Origin: GCA-2697345 sp045565015
GTDB lineage: Bacteria; Pseudomonadota; Alphaproteobacteria; Rhodobacterales; Rhodobacteraceae
Direction: 5' to 3'
DNA: 64,000 nt
NCBI GenBank assembly: GCA_045565015.1
Contig: JBJLGD010000039.1
Span: 1 to 64,000, forward strand
Part shown: piece after piece, positions 17,800-26,697 of the stretch
Numbering within the stretch: position 1 is the stretch's first letter
How the letters are laid out: every line of letters begins with the position of its first letter
The notes under the pieces: generated by a model
The model's input: the letters and a program-made list of their open reading frames with translations, nothing else
What the model was told of the DNA's origin: nothing
The model's database searches: none
Position numbers and translations under genes: made by a program

Positions 17800-18798
17800 T
17801 TACACATTATCTTTTGTTTTTTTTAACCTTAAAGCGCGCTGCTGAAGTTTTAAAGCTAAGTTGGGTCCAATACCAGGCTTACTCCAAGGACAAACTGCAA
17901 TACATATGGAACAACCTTGGTGCTCGTTAAAAAATGGGATACATTTATCAAAATCAACATACCATTTCTTTTCACCACGTACTGTCTTTTTTTCTTTGAA
18001 AATTGCTTCTGGTGGGCAAGCATCTTCGCAAATTCTACATTTAGAACAAAAGTCATCAATTTGATATTCTCTTTCTCTAAACAAGGGTATTGGTGCATCC
18101 GTTAGAACAGCTGATAACCTGAAGCTCGAACCAAATTCAGGATTAATAATTGAACCGTGTTTACCAAGTTCACCAAATCCAGCCTTTAAGGCGGCCGGGA
18201 TCATTGTTATCTTTCCAGACATAGGCCCAGTCAAGGGTTCGGCGTCCCAACCTAATTTCCTTAGCCAATTTGCCATAAACTTAGCTCCATGAGCGGCCCT
18301 TGAGTATTGTCTCATAACTTCTAATCCTGCAGACGACCTCGGAGCGGTCTTTATATTATCATAATCGTGCTGAAAACCTAGTATTACAATATTTTTAAAA
18401 GTTATCTCAATACCTTCAAATGCCCAGTCCAAACTAAATTGGGTAGCACCAATTTGATCAAATATCTCTTGCTTTTTAAATATTTCAAAATTCTCCAGCC
18501 ATTCTTTTTCACTAAAATCACTAATTACTGAATTTAATTTCTCTAGAGGTAGATCTAGAGCTACTTGACGATATTTCCTTTGTTCTTCATAGCCAGATTC
18601 CTGTGGGTCTACAGTGTAAAACCATTTCTGTAGATTCCCATGAACAATATCATCCGGGTTGTCCCCCCAATATACGTATGAGGGCCGTCTAAAATCATTT
18701 TCGTTTAATCCATTTATGGAGTTTCCAGAAACTTCTGGCATCAGTGCCATTTGTTCTGGATTTGGAACGAATGGGCGGTATCTATTATTCTTTGGCAT
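17800..18798 (-). CDS. Reductive dehalogenase-like / QueG-related double 4Fe-4S protein
   Basis: A 332-residue protein. Two cluster motifs lie near the C-terminus: cysteines at 251, 254, 257 and 261 (CSKCRICEDACP) and at 286, 296, 299 and 303 (GCSICIAVCPW). The region before them, with NIKTAPRSSAG, YSRAAHGAKFMANWLRKLGW and GFGELGKHGSIINPEFGSSFRLS, follows the corrinoid-binding core of reductive dehalogenases more closely than QueG (epoxyqueuosine reductase). There is no twin-arginine signal and no membrane-anchor partner (RdhB), so it should be cytosolic. Substrate and even corrinoid use are unproven. It ends 16 bases from the convergent anmK stop. Confidence 0.72.
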   Translation of the reverse strand: MPKNNRYRPFVPNPEQMALMPEVSGNSINGLNENDFRRPSYVYWGDNPDDIVHGNLQKWFYTVDPQESGYEEQRKYRQVALDLPLEKLNSVISDFSEKEWLENFEIFKKQEIFDQIGATQFSLDWAFEGIEITFKNIVILGFQHDYDNIKTAPRSSAGLEVMRQYSRAAHGAKFMANWLRKLGWDAEPLTGPMSGKITMIPAALKAGFGELGKHGSIINPEFGSSFRLSAVLTDAPIPLFREREYQIDDFCSKCRICEDACPPEAIFKEKKTVRGEKKWYVDFDKCIPFFNEHQGCSICIAVCPWSKPGIGPNLALKLQQRALRLKKTKDNV

Positions 18799-18975
18799 CC
18801 CGTATCCTATTTAGTAAAAAAGCTTAATTGAGACTATGATTAAATCAAGGAAATAATTCTAGATTACAATTTTTTTTGATAAAATATTTTGTGAATATAT
18901 GTATTTACACTAATAAAAAATGGCTGCATTGTTGTACTAAATTATTAACTAAACATCTGAATTAGGATTAACGCT

Positions 18976-21900
18976 ATGCCCATGGAGAATAATATTTTTA
19001 CCTCATCTGAACTAAGCTGGAGATGTATAGGTCCGCCAAGGGGTGGTCGAGTTGTGGCGGTCTCAGGAGATTATAAAGACCCTATGACTTTTTATTTTGG
19101 GGCATGTGCTGGAGGAGTTTGGAAGACGACTGATGGCGGTACTTATTGGGAGTGCGTTTCCGATGGTTACCTTAATAGTGCAACTATTGGAGCACTGGCT
19201 GTAGCTCCTTCAGACAGTAATGTTATCTATGCGGGTACTGGAGAAACAACTATAAGAATTGATGTTTCATTTGGTGATGGAATGTACAAGTCAACTGATG
19301 CGGGGAGGACTTGGAAGCACATTGGATTAGAGAAGACAAAACAGATTGGTGAAATAAGAGTTCATCCAGAAAACTCAGATCATGTTTATGTAGCAGCGTT
19401 TGGCGATGCGTTTGGTCCAAATAATGATAGAGGAGTTTTTAGATCTCTTGATGGTGGAGAAAATTGGGAGAGAGTGTTATTTGAAAACGATGAAACTGGG
19501 GCAATAGATATCTCTATGGATCCAACTAACCCCAGGATCCTATTTGCTGCCACTTGGCAAGCCCATCGTAAATTTTGGCATCTCTCGTCTGGAGGTCCTG
19601 GTAGCTGTTTGTATCGTTCTGATGACGGCGGTGATACTTGGGTAGATGTCACAATAGAAAATGGTTTTGCGAAAGGAATGCTTGGAAAAATTGGTGTTTC
19701 AATATCGGGAGCAAAACAAGGTAGGGTTTTTGCTCTTGTAGAGGGCGACGAAACTAATACGGGCTTATACATATCAGAAGACTATGGCAAAAGTTGGAAA
19801 CTGCAGTGTCCGAATAGAGATTTAATCCATAGAGCTTGGTATTATACTCATATATTTACTGATCCTATCAATGAAGATACGCTCTACGTGACTAATTATC
19901 AGATGTGGAAGTCAACAGATGCAGGTATCTCTTTTAAAGAAGTGACCACGCCTCACGGCGATAATCATGATTTATGGATTGACCCAACTAACCCAAAGCG
20001 GATGGTACAAGGAAATGACGGTGGAGCGTGCGTTAGTTTTAATGGCGGGGATACGTGGTCAACGATTTATAACCAAAATACAGCACAATTTTATAGAATG
20101 GATATTGATAATCAATATCCTTATCGAGTTTATGCGACACAACAAGACAATACATCCATATCTGTGCCGAGCCAGGCAGAGTGGGGAATGATAACCTTGG
20201 GTGATACCACGTTGCCTGGAACAGGAGAAAGCGGTTTTATCGCCGTTCATCCTGAGGACCCCAATATTGTTTATATTGGTGCGGTCGGCTCAAGCCCAGG
20301 TGGAAATGGAGCATTGCAAAGATACGATCATCGAACAAGGCAGATGCAACTTATCAATGTATGGCCAGAGGAGGCGACTGGATTTGCGCCGAGAGATTTA
20401 AAATATCGGTTTGCGTGGACTTTCCCAATCTTATTTTCACCACATGACAGTGGGACATTGTACGTCGGCGGAAATCACGTTTTTAGAAGTTGTGATGAAG
20501 GAATGAGTTGGGATTGCATTTCTCCAGATTTAAGCCGCAATGATATAGAAAAGTTAGATTTTTCTGGTGGACCATTAAACCATGATAGTGCTGGGGCTGA
20601 GCAATATGCGTCATGTGCTTCAGTCGTAGAGTCAATCCATAGAAAAGGAGAGTTATGGGCGTCCACAGATGATGGTTTAGTTCATGTGACTAGGGATGGT
20701 GGTTTGAACTGGGAAAATGTTACTCCAAAGGATATGCCTGAATGGGCGTACGTAGGGAATGTTGAGGTGTCTTGCCACGATCCAGATACCGTCTATCTTT
20801 CCGCTACAAGGTTTAAACTTTCTGATTATAAACCATACTTATTTGTGACAAAAGACAGTGGAAAGACATGGTTATCAATTTCTACAAACTTTCCTCAAAA
20901 AGAAATCACAAGAGTTATCAGGTCTGATACAGAAAAAGCTGGTTTATTATTTGTGGGTACTGAGACCGGCATTTATATCTCGTCAAATGATGGAGAAATA
21001 TGGAACAGGATTGAAAGTAATTTTCCAGTCGTCCCAGTTTATGATCTAAAAATTAAGGAAACAGATTTAGTTGTCGCAACGCATGGAAGGTCCTTTTGGA
21101 TTCTTGATGATATAACTCCCTTGAGGGATCAAAAGTTTACCTCTAAGGCGATAAAACTATATACACCTCGAACAACGGTAAGACAAAATATACATTGGAG
21201 CGCTGGGTTGTTTAATGGAGATGGCAAAGATTATTCACCAGCCTTTGGTGTACAGGGTGCTAGCTACTTAATCGATGCACCCGACGGAAGGAAGAAAAGG
21301 AAATACTTAGATACGGGAGAAAACCCACCTTTGGGAGCAATTATCTATTACTGGTTAGATGCAGAAAATTCTAAGTCAAAAATAAAAATAGTTATCAAGG
21401 ATAAAAATGGAGCTGTAGTTGCCTGTTGTGAGTCTCAAAATAAAAAAGTTTCAAATTCTAGGAGACCAACATGTAAGGAGGGATTGAATAGGTTTGTTTG
21501 GGACTTAACAGAAGATCCACCGATTAAGCTGGATGATGGATTAAGAAAACGGAAGTACGAACCTTTCTCAAAGTCCGAGGGTGGCCCCGCTGGAGCCAAA
21601 GTGCAGCCTGGCAATTATCTAGTCGTATTGACTGCAAATGGAGAGTCTCAAGAGGCAGAATTAACTGTGGTTAAGGATCCAAGAGTTAACACTCGTCAAG
21701 AAGATTTTGAAGTACAAAACATTCTGTATAAAGAGATAACTACGAAATTATCAGATCTTAATATAGCGGTTAACCGTATTAGATTGATGAAATCTCAACT
21801 TGAAAATATCGATAAAATTATTCCCGAGGAGGCAGAAGCTGCCAGTTTATTGGTGGGTGAGCTAGAGCTTCTTGAAGGGCAGCTGGTTGATACAAAGAGA

Positions 21901-22167
21901 GAGACACCCAGAGATGTATTGCGGCATCCGGCGGGTCTGGACGACACACTTCAGGACTTATTATGGGTTGTAAAAATAGCTGATGCTAATCCTCCCGCTC
22001 AATCACATGAAGTTGCACAAGATGTATTTAGTAAAGTTGATAAAATTCTAGGTGGTTTGGATGAACTGGTTGATAGTAAGATATCTAAGTTTAATAGTGA
22101 TATCGCGAAGGCATCCCCTCCGGCAGTCAGTGGCAGTAGTATAGGAGCACCTAAGACAGGCTGGTAG
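18976..22167 (+). CDS. Large BNR-repeat (sortilin/VPS10-like) beta-propeller protein
   Basis: A 1063-residue protein rich in Asp-box (BNR) repeats: STDAGRTWKHI, SLDGGENWERV, SDDGGDTWVDV, SEDYGKSWKLQ, STDAGISFKEV, FNGGDTWSTI and others across residues 30-700, predicting one or two beta-propellers as in sialidase/VPS10 proteins. After about residue 720 comes a segment with KRKYEPFSKSEGGPAGAKVQPGNYLVVLT, then a helical tail. Related bacterial proteins are often called glycosyl hydrolases without proof. An in-frame TGA 18 bases before the ATG excludes a longer N-terminus, and there is no signal peptide. It pairs with the MFS gene 12 bases downstream. Confidence 0.8.
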   Translation: MPMENNIFTSSELSWRCIGPPRGGRVVAVSGDYKDPMTFYFGACAGGVWKTTDGGTYWECVSDGYLNSATIGALAVAPSDSNVIYAGTGETTIRIDVSFGDGMYKSTDAGRTWKHIGLEKTKQIGEIRVHPENSDHVYVAAFGDAFGPNNDRGVFRSLDGGENWERVLFENDETGAIDISMDPTNPRILFAATWQAHRKFWHLSSGGPGSCLYRSDDGGDTWVDVTIENGFAKGMLGKIGVSISGAKQGRVFALVEGDETNTGLYISEDYGKSWKLQCPNRDLIHRAWYYTHIFTDPINEDTLYVTNYQMWKSTDAGISFKEVTTPHGDNHDLWIDPTNPKRMVQGNDGGACVSFNGGDTWSTIYNQNTAQFYRMDIDNQYPYRVYATQQDNTSISVPSQAEWGMITLGDTTLPGTGESGFIAVHPEDPNIVYIGAVGSSPGGNGALQRYDHRTRQMQLINVWPEEATGFAPRDLKYRFAWTFPILFSPHDSGTLYVGGNHVFRSCDEGMSWDCISPDLSRNDIEKLDFSGGPLNHDSAGAEQYASCASVVESIHRKGELWASTDDGLVHVTRDGGLNWENVTPKDMPEWAYVGNVEVSCHDPDTVYLSATRFKLSDYKPYLFVTKDSGKTWLSISTNFPQKEITRVIRSDTEKAGLLFVGTETGIYISSNDGEIWNRIESNFPVVPVYDLKIKETDLVVATHGRSFWILDDITPLRDQKFTSKAIKLYTPRTTVRQNIHWSAGLFNGDGKDYSPAFGVQGASYLIDAPDGRKKRKYLDTGENPPLGAIIYYWLDAENSKSKIKIVIKDKNGAVVACCESQNKKVSNSRRPTCKEGLNRFVWDLTEDPPIKLDDGLRKRKYEPFSKSEGGPAGAKVQPGNYLVVLTANGESQEAELTVVKDPRVNTRQEDFEVQNILYKEITTKLSDLNIAVNRIRLMKSQLENIDKIIPEEAEAASLLVGELELLEGQLVDTKRETPRDVLRHPAGLDDTLQDLLWVVKIADANPPAQSHEVAQDVFSKVDKILGGLDELVDSKISKFNSDIAKASPPAVSGSSIGAPKTGW

Positions 22168-22179
22168 ATAGAATTATAA

Positions 22180-23382
22180 ATGTCAATTTTTAGTTTTGAA
22201 GCCCTAAAGGTTCGAAAAGATTTTTTTTGTATTTTTTTTACTGATTTTATTCTGCGATGGTTTTATCAATTAGGAAAAATACCTTTATTGCCATTGTACG
22301 CAGCGGCTATTGGTGTTGGTGAAATTATGATCGGTTTTATCGTTGGAGTTTCAACTTCTTCAGGAATAATATTAAAGCCGATCTTTGGCTTGTTATCTGA
22401 TTTTTGGGGTAAAAGGCTTTGGCTGTTTGTCGCTTTAATTATTTTTAGTACTACACCATTCGCTTACCAATTTGTTTCTTCTGAACAAGACCTTATTCTT
22501 TTAAGGTTGTTTCACGGTATTTCTACAGCAATCTTGGGGCCGGTCGGTTTAGCTTATGTTGTTCAGTTGCAAAATGATACTCAGGCTACGAGACTGGCAT
22601 ATTTTGGTTTTTCTAGGTCTCTTGTCTCACTTAGCGCGCCCCTTGCTGCTGGCGTAAGTTTGACTATTTTTGATTTTGAGATGGTTTTTATTATAATTGG
22701 GATTGGGTCATTAACTGCAATGATACCGATAATTTTACTTGACAATAAAATAGCTTCTGTCAGTAAAAAAAACGTAGTGTCTTGGCGTAAAATAGGTTCA
22801 GCTATTCATGAGAGCATATCTATACCTGCCGTTTGGATGGCTGGATTATTAGAAATGCTTGTATATTCAATCGTATATTCGTTACGAGCGTTTCTTCCTC
22901 TTTTTATTGTTTCACAGACTGACGGAAGCATTTTACAAGCGGGTTTATTCTTTTCGATTCAAGAAATTACTCACATGGCGTTTCGGCCAATTGGTGCAAA
23001 GATCGCGGATTCTAAGGGTTATAGATTAACAATTGTACTTGGGATGTTTTTATTAGCAATAAGTCTGTTCTCAGTAGAATTTTTTGTAGGTCATTCTCTA
23101 TTAGTGCTAGCTCTTTTTATTGGAATAGGTCAGGGATTAATTTTTCCAGCAAGCGTAGCATTATTAGCTGAAGAGGCGAATAAGAACTATCAAGGAACTA
23201 CCATGGGTGTATATGGTTCGCTGAGAAATATAGGTAAGGTTTTAGGACCAGTGTGTGCTGGCTTTGGGTTGGCAAATTATCATTTCAGCATATTTTTTAT
23301 GGCTTTGGCAGTTATTATTTCGTTAGCTACCATAATTGTAATGCTATTTTGGAATATTCTAGCACGTACAGATATCCTTTAA
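22180..23382 (+). CDS. Major facilitator superfamily transporter
   Basis: A 400-residue inner-membrane protein with about eleven to twelve hydrophobic helices. The loop between helices 2 and 3 reads PIFGLLSDFWGKRLW, the MFS D-x-x-G-K/R motif, and the equivalent in the second half is RPIGAKIADSKGYRLT. The N-terminus FEALKVRKDFFCIFFTDF is cytosolic. It starts 12 bases after the BNR-protein gene and is presumably co-transcribed. Substrate unknown; sequence alone does not separate sugar, drug or organic-acid carriers. Its stop lies 17 bases from the convergent GFA gene. Confidence 0.88.
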   Translation: MSIFSFEALKVRKDFFCIFFTDFILRWFYQLGKIPLLPLYAAAIGVGEIMIGFIVGVSTSSGIILKPIFGLLSDFWGKRLWLFVALIIFSTTPFAYQFVSSEQDLILLRLFHGISTAILGPVGLAYVVQLQNDTQATRLAYFGFSRSLVSLSAPLAAGVSLTIFDFEMVFIIIGIGSLTAMIPIILLDNKIASVSKKNVVSWRKIGSAIHESISIPAVWMAGLLEMLVYSIVYSLRAFLPLFIVSQTDGSILQAGLFFSIQEITHMAFRPIGAKIADSKGYRLTIVLGMFLLAISLFSVEFFVGHSLLVLALFIGIGQGLIFPASVALLAEEANKNYQGTTMGVYGSLRNIGKVLGPVCAGFGLANYHFSIFFMALAVIISLATIIVMLFWNILARTDIL

Positions 23383-23399
23383 TTCTTGCTATACAAACC

Positions 23400-23801
23400 T
23401 CAGGGTCGTCTTTCGAATTGTTTTACATTATCTGGAATATGATGGAACGGTTGTTTATCAATTGTAAAAATTGCTACCGTTGGGGTGTACAATTTAGGGT
23501 TGTCAAGCGTACCTACTTTGATAACCATTGATTTTGGACGACTGGGAGTTTCTGTACCGATACCGGTACCACACTGATTACAAAAAAAACGTGTAACCGG
23601 TTGCTCCAAATCCCGTCTCCGATATGTAGTTGGTTTCCCCTTAGTAAAAGAAAAACCTGATTTCGGGACTATTATTATGTTGTTTGGTGCGCCACCGGTT
23701 ATATACTGGCATTCCCGACAATGACATTGAATAGATGCTTGTAATTTACCAGTCGATTCATATCGTATCCTGTTGCAATAACAACCACCTGTGATCAACA
23801 T
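23400..23801 (-). CDS. GFA/CENP-V family zinc protein
   Basis: A 133-residue protein of the glutathione-dependent formaldehyde-activating enzyme (GFA/DUF636) fold. Zinc ligands are visible in GGCYCNRIRY, CHCRECQY and FFCNQCGTGIG. Family members range from a disputed formaldehyde-glutathione activator to other small thiol-adduct enzymes, so the reaction is not assigned. ATG at 23801 is preferred because AAGGAG lies seven bases upstream; an upstream in-frame ATG would add ten residues that overlap the preceding small gene. That small gene ends 10 bases before this start. Confidence 0.88.
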   Translation of the reverse strand: MLITGGCYCNRIRYESTGKLQASIQCHCRECQYITGGAPNNIIIVPKSGFSFTKGKPTTYRRRDLEQPVTRFFCNQCGTGIGTETPSRPKSMVIKVGTLDNPKLYTPTVAIFTIDKQPFHHIPDNVKQFERRP

Positions 23802-23811
23802 ATTATGCTCC

Positions 23812-23976
23812 TTACTTTGTCTGATGTTCATTTAAAACTGTTTGTTGTGAGGGTATTAAGTCCAAAGGTTCCTTGGTTAAGACAACCCATAATATATAAA
23901 AAGCACCTAGAAAAACTAGAATTAAAAAAAACATATAAAAGAAATATGTAATAATTAACTTAAATATTTTTTCCAT
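23812..23976 (-). CDS. Small single-helix membrane protein upstream of the GFA gene
   Basis: A 54-residue frame starting at ATG 23976: MEKIFKLIITYFFYM, then a long hydrophobic stretch (FFLILVFLGAFYILWVVL, about residues 16-33) and a polar tail ending NEHQTK. Its TAA overlaps the ribosome site (TAAGGAG) of the GFA gene, so the two are likely translated together. Basic N-terminus plus one helix predicts an inner-membrane anchor with a periplasmic tail. I do not recognise the family. No clear ribosome site precedes its own ATG, which lowers confidence. Confidence 0.5.
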   Translation of the reverse strand: MEKIFKLIITYFFYMFFLILVFLGAFYILWVVLTKEPLDLIPSQQTVLNEHQTK

Positions 23977-24022
23977 GATAAAGTTTTTCTGTTTTGAAAT
24001 GATTTCTTCTTAAATGTTTAGA

Positions 24023-24571
24023 TTATATTTTGTTATTCAAAAGTTTTGAAAATGCCAGAGCGCCTCGCCTAAGGTTTTCATTCCAGTCATCCTTTGCTTC
24101 AGAATTCGCATTATCTGATATATACTTGTAGCAAATGAATTGTACCCCGCTTAACTTGCATATTTTCGCTAATGCATAGGCTTCCATATCTACCAGGTCC
24201 GTTAACAGTTTGGGCTTTGACTCTACAAAACTATCTCCAGTCCCGCATGACAATCCTTTACGATTATTAGTTATTGTTGAAGTTTTATCGAATGGTGTTT
24301 CACCCAAGGCAAACCCTAAACCCTCGGCATCCATATCACGTTGCTTAAAGATAGAAACTTCGTGTAAGCCTCTTAGATTATCGCTTAGGGAACCAGCAGT
24401 TCCAAAATTAATTATTGTTTCAGGTTTAAAATCAAATATAGCCTTGCTTGCAGAATAACTAGCATTTATTTTCCCCACTCCTGTGTATAGAATATTCCAA
24501 CTTGGTAGATATTCCTTGGGAAGTTCGTCTTCCAAGGCCACAAGAATTATAGATTTTGACACATTGAACAT
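24023..24571 (-). CDS. 5'-methylthioadenosine/S-adenosylhomocysteine nucleosidase-like protein
   Basis: A 182-residue protein of the PNP/UDP phosphorylase fold. INFGTAGSLSDNLRG is the family's GTAG loop. GLSCGTGDSFV and VDMEAYALAKICKLSGV carry the purine and ribose contacts, including the catalytic-type Met-Glu pair. ISDNANSEAKDDWNEN holds the Asp that would protonate the purine. The usual bacterial enzyme is about 230 residues, so this is a short form (abbreviated N-terminal sheet), similar in length to plant-type MTA nucleosidases. AAGG precedes the ATG. It should release adenine from methylthioadenosine; activity on S-adenosylhomocysteine is uncertain. Confidence 0.78.
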   Translation of the reverse strand: MFNVSKSIILVALEDELPKEYLPSWNILYTGVGKINASYSASKAIFDFKPETIINFGTAGSLSDNLRGLHEVSIFKQRDMDAEGLGFALGETPFDKTSTITNNRKGLSCGTGDSFVESKPKLLTDLVDMEAYALAKICKLSGVQFICYKYISDNANSEAKDDWNENLRRGALAFSKLLNNKI

Positions 24572-24737
24572 TAGCCTTACTTCATAATTACATTATACCA
24601 CTAGGTCATTTGGAATTAGTATAGGTTATTAATCTAATTAGGGAAATGATCATTAGTTAACTCAGGGAGTTTAATAGACAAAAAAAAGTAAGGTTGTATA
24701 TATTATTTAATAAATAAAAATAATGAGGATTAATGTA

Positions 24738-24968
24738 ATGGATATTGTATGGGGTCTTTTTTTATATTCACTGGTTAATGGGATGGGCTTTGATGTCTCA
24801 CATTCCATTACAAATTTAGGAACTCAATTTTTTTCAAAAAATGAATGTATAGTTTCAGCAAAAGAAATGAATTCCCGTAACTTGTCCGATGTACAAATAG
24901 GATTAGATCGCAATGTTCAAATGAGATATATCTGCTTAGCCCTTCCCAAAACTGGACAGTCAATTTGA
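24738..24968 (+). CDS. Small hypothetical protein
   Basis: A 76-residue frame. ATG at 24738 follows GAGG at a suitable distance; an in-frame ATG at 24723 would add five residues. The N-terminus MDIVWGLFLYSLVNGMGFDVSHS is moderately hydrophobic and could be a weak signal or anchor. The rest is polar with cysteines in KNECIVSAKEMNS and RYICLALPK. I do not recognise a family. It stands alone between the nucleosidase gene and an SDR gene. Coding is plausible from the ribosome site and residue composition only. Confidence 0.45.
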   Translation: MDIVWGLFLYSLVNGMGFDVSHSITNLGTQFFSKNECIVSAKEMNSRNLSDVQIGLDRNVQMRYICLALPKTGQSI

Positions 24969-25205
24969 TATAGCCATACGTAGATCGTTAGTAATCTTCC
25001 TAATTCTAACTTGAACTAAGTGATGATTACTTGATTAAAAATAGAGATTTTGACGTAGGAAAGGGAGTTTTACTAGTAGGTCAGTTTATAGAAAACCTAG
25101 TGGTGTACGGTTGGATAGATAAGTTCAAACATAAGAAAAAAGATTTGCTGTTTGAGTAAATTCGCCTATTAAGGACATCAAACCAAATTATGTGGATTTA
25201 CATTT

Positions 25206-25970
25206 ATGATTTTGCCTAAAATGCCAAGTTTCAATTTGGAAGGTAAACGAGCCTTAGTAACGGGGGCCTCTTCAGGAATAGGAGTTGGATGTGCATGTGC
25301 ACTTGCCTCTAGGGGGGCAGAGGTAACATTAGCGGCTCGAAGTTTACCAAAGTTGACACAGTTACATGAGGAAATGAATTCTGAAGGTTGGTCTTCGCAG
25401 GTTCTACACCTTGACATAGCTGATCCAAATCAAATTTCAGAAAAAATCTTGAATGACAGGGCATTTGATATCCTTGTAAATAGTGCTGGAATGGGACGTC
25501 ACTCAAATGCCTTAGATACCACTGTTGAGGATTTTGATGCTGTTATGAACGTAAACCTGAGAGGTGCGTATTTTATTACTCAAGCTGTTGCAAAGAATTT
25601 AGTTAAAGAGAAAAAGGCTGGAAGTTTAATAAATATTTCTAGTCAGATGGCTCATGTAGGGGGTATTGATAGATCTGTGTATTGCGCTTCGAAGTTTGCT
25701 GTGGAAGGCTTCACCAAAGCAATGGCATTAGAACTCGGCTCTCAAAAAATACGGGTCAATACAATTTGTCCAACCTTTATTTTAACACCTATGACCCAGC
25801 CAACTTTCGATGACCCAAAAAAGAGGGATTGGATTAACAGCAAGATAAAGTTGGATCGTGTTGGGGAAGTTGAAGATATTATGGGAGCGGTTTTATATCT
25901 TGCGTCTGATGCTTCGTCATTAGTTACTGGTTCATCACTTCTGGTAGACGGTGGTTGGACCGCAGATTGA
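25206..25970 (+). CDS. Short-chain dehydrogenase/reductase
   Basis: A 254-residue classical SDR. TGASSGIGVGCA is the Rossmann cofactor loop, LVNSAGMGRHS the NNAG equivalent, and the catalytic Ser/Tyr/Lys set is in NISSQMAHVGG and YCASKFAVEGFTKA. The C-terminus LVDGGWTAD is typical of gluconate 5-dehydrogenase or 3-oxoacyl reductase-like members. AARSLPKL after strand 2 suggests NADP preference. Start ATG at 25206 or 25221; neither has a strong ribosome site. No linked pathway gene, so the substrate is open. Confidence 0.92.
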   Translation: MILPKMPSFNLEGKRALVTGASSGIGVGCACALASRGAEVTLAARSLPKLTQLHEEMNSEGWSSQVLHLDIADPNQISEKILNDRAFDILVNSAGMGRHSNALDTTVEDFDAVMNVNLRGAYFITQAVAKNLVKEKKAGSLINISSQMAHVGGIDRSVYCASKFAVEGFTKAMALELGSQKIRVNTICPTFILTPMTQPTFDDPKKRDWINSKIKLDRVGEVEDIMGAVLYLASDASSLVTGSSLLVDGGWTAD

Positions 25971-26014
25971 GGCATAGCTCAATAAAATGTATATAGATTA
26001 TCTGATGAAGCACT

Positions 26015-26533
26015 TTATCTGAAACGGAAGTTCCATTCTTTGATATATCTTTCTTGTTCAGTGGTTTCAATTGATCCTGGACGAGTTTCGCGTATAGTTT
26101 TGATTGCTGAATCTGCTGCCAAACCCATTGAAACCAGAAAGGTAGCTGCTAAAAGCCCAGTTCTTCCGAGGCCAGCATGACAGTGGATTAACACTGAATC
26201 ATTAGATTTTAGCACTTCCTTTATCTCCTCTAATAAAGTCCTAATCCTGTTTTGATCACCACATGTGCTACGATCTCGAATTGGACAATGGATCCAATTG
26301 AAACCGTTATCCATTAAAAATGTACTAAACGAGACAATTCCCAAATCCTCGATTTCGCTAAAGTCGAGTAAGGTAACGACTAGCTTAACCCTTCTCTGCT
26401 TATACTCAATTAGGAGATTTTCTAGAAAAGAGGGTTCTACGTGGCGATTAATTGTCGGACAACTCGATAAAATAAGCCGACCAAACCAATTTTTGTTGAT
26501 ATCTGATAACTCTATTGTATCGTTACTACTCAC
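26015..26533 (-). CDS. Dual-specificity protein phosphatase family (CDKN3/KAP-like)
   Basis: A 172-residue protein with the Cys-phosphatase P-loop HCHAGLGRTG (about residues 118-127). The acid-loop Asp is in CPIRDRSTC, and a downstream helix reads ETRPGSIETTEQERYI. This arrangement matches bacterial members of the CDKN3/dual-specificity phosphatase family, which dephosphorylate Tyr/Ser/Thr or small phospho-compounds. No kinase lies nearby, so the target is unknown. The start is GTG at 26533. It is convergent with the SDR gene and divergent from gdhA. Confidence 0.85.
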   Translation of the reverse strand: MSSNDTIELSDINKNWFGRLILSSCPTINRHVEPSFLENLLIEYKQRRVKLVVTLLDFSEIEDLGIVSFSTFLMDNGFNWIHCPIRDRSTCGDQNRIRTLLEEIKEVLKSNDSVLIHCHAGLGRTGLLAATFLVSMGLAADSAIKTIRETRPGSIETTEQERYIKEWNFRFR

Positions 26534-26697
26534 TTGATAACTTTCTTTTATCGATCGATAATACTCTTACCATGTCCCTGGATGCAATCAGGAATTTCAA
26601 TCAGAAAATTATTTTATGAAAAAATGTTACTGTTATTTTTGATAAACTTTTTGTATGATTGAAAGGACTGTCGAGACTTTAAACGGAAAGTGTTAAT

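Noticed and set aside
14758..18798. A dehalogenation gene island (haloacid dehalogenase plus reductive-dehalogenase-like protein)
   Set aside because: moaA and anmK lie between the two, the genes are not in one operon, and neither has proven dehalogenase activity.
23253..23531. Plus-strand frame across the end of the MFS gene and into the GFA gene
   Set aside because: A shadow of two well-supported genes on their own strands.
25031..25159. A 42-codon frame from TTG with KGVLLVGQFIENLVVYGWID
   Set aside because: TTG start, no ribosome site and no recognised similarity; too short to support as a gene.
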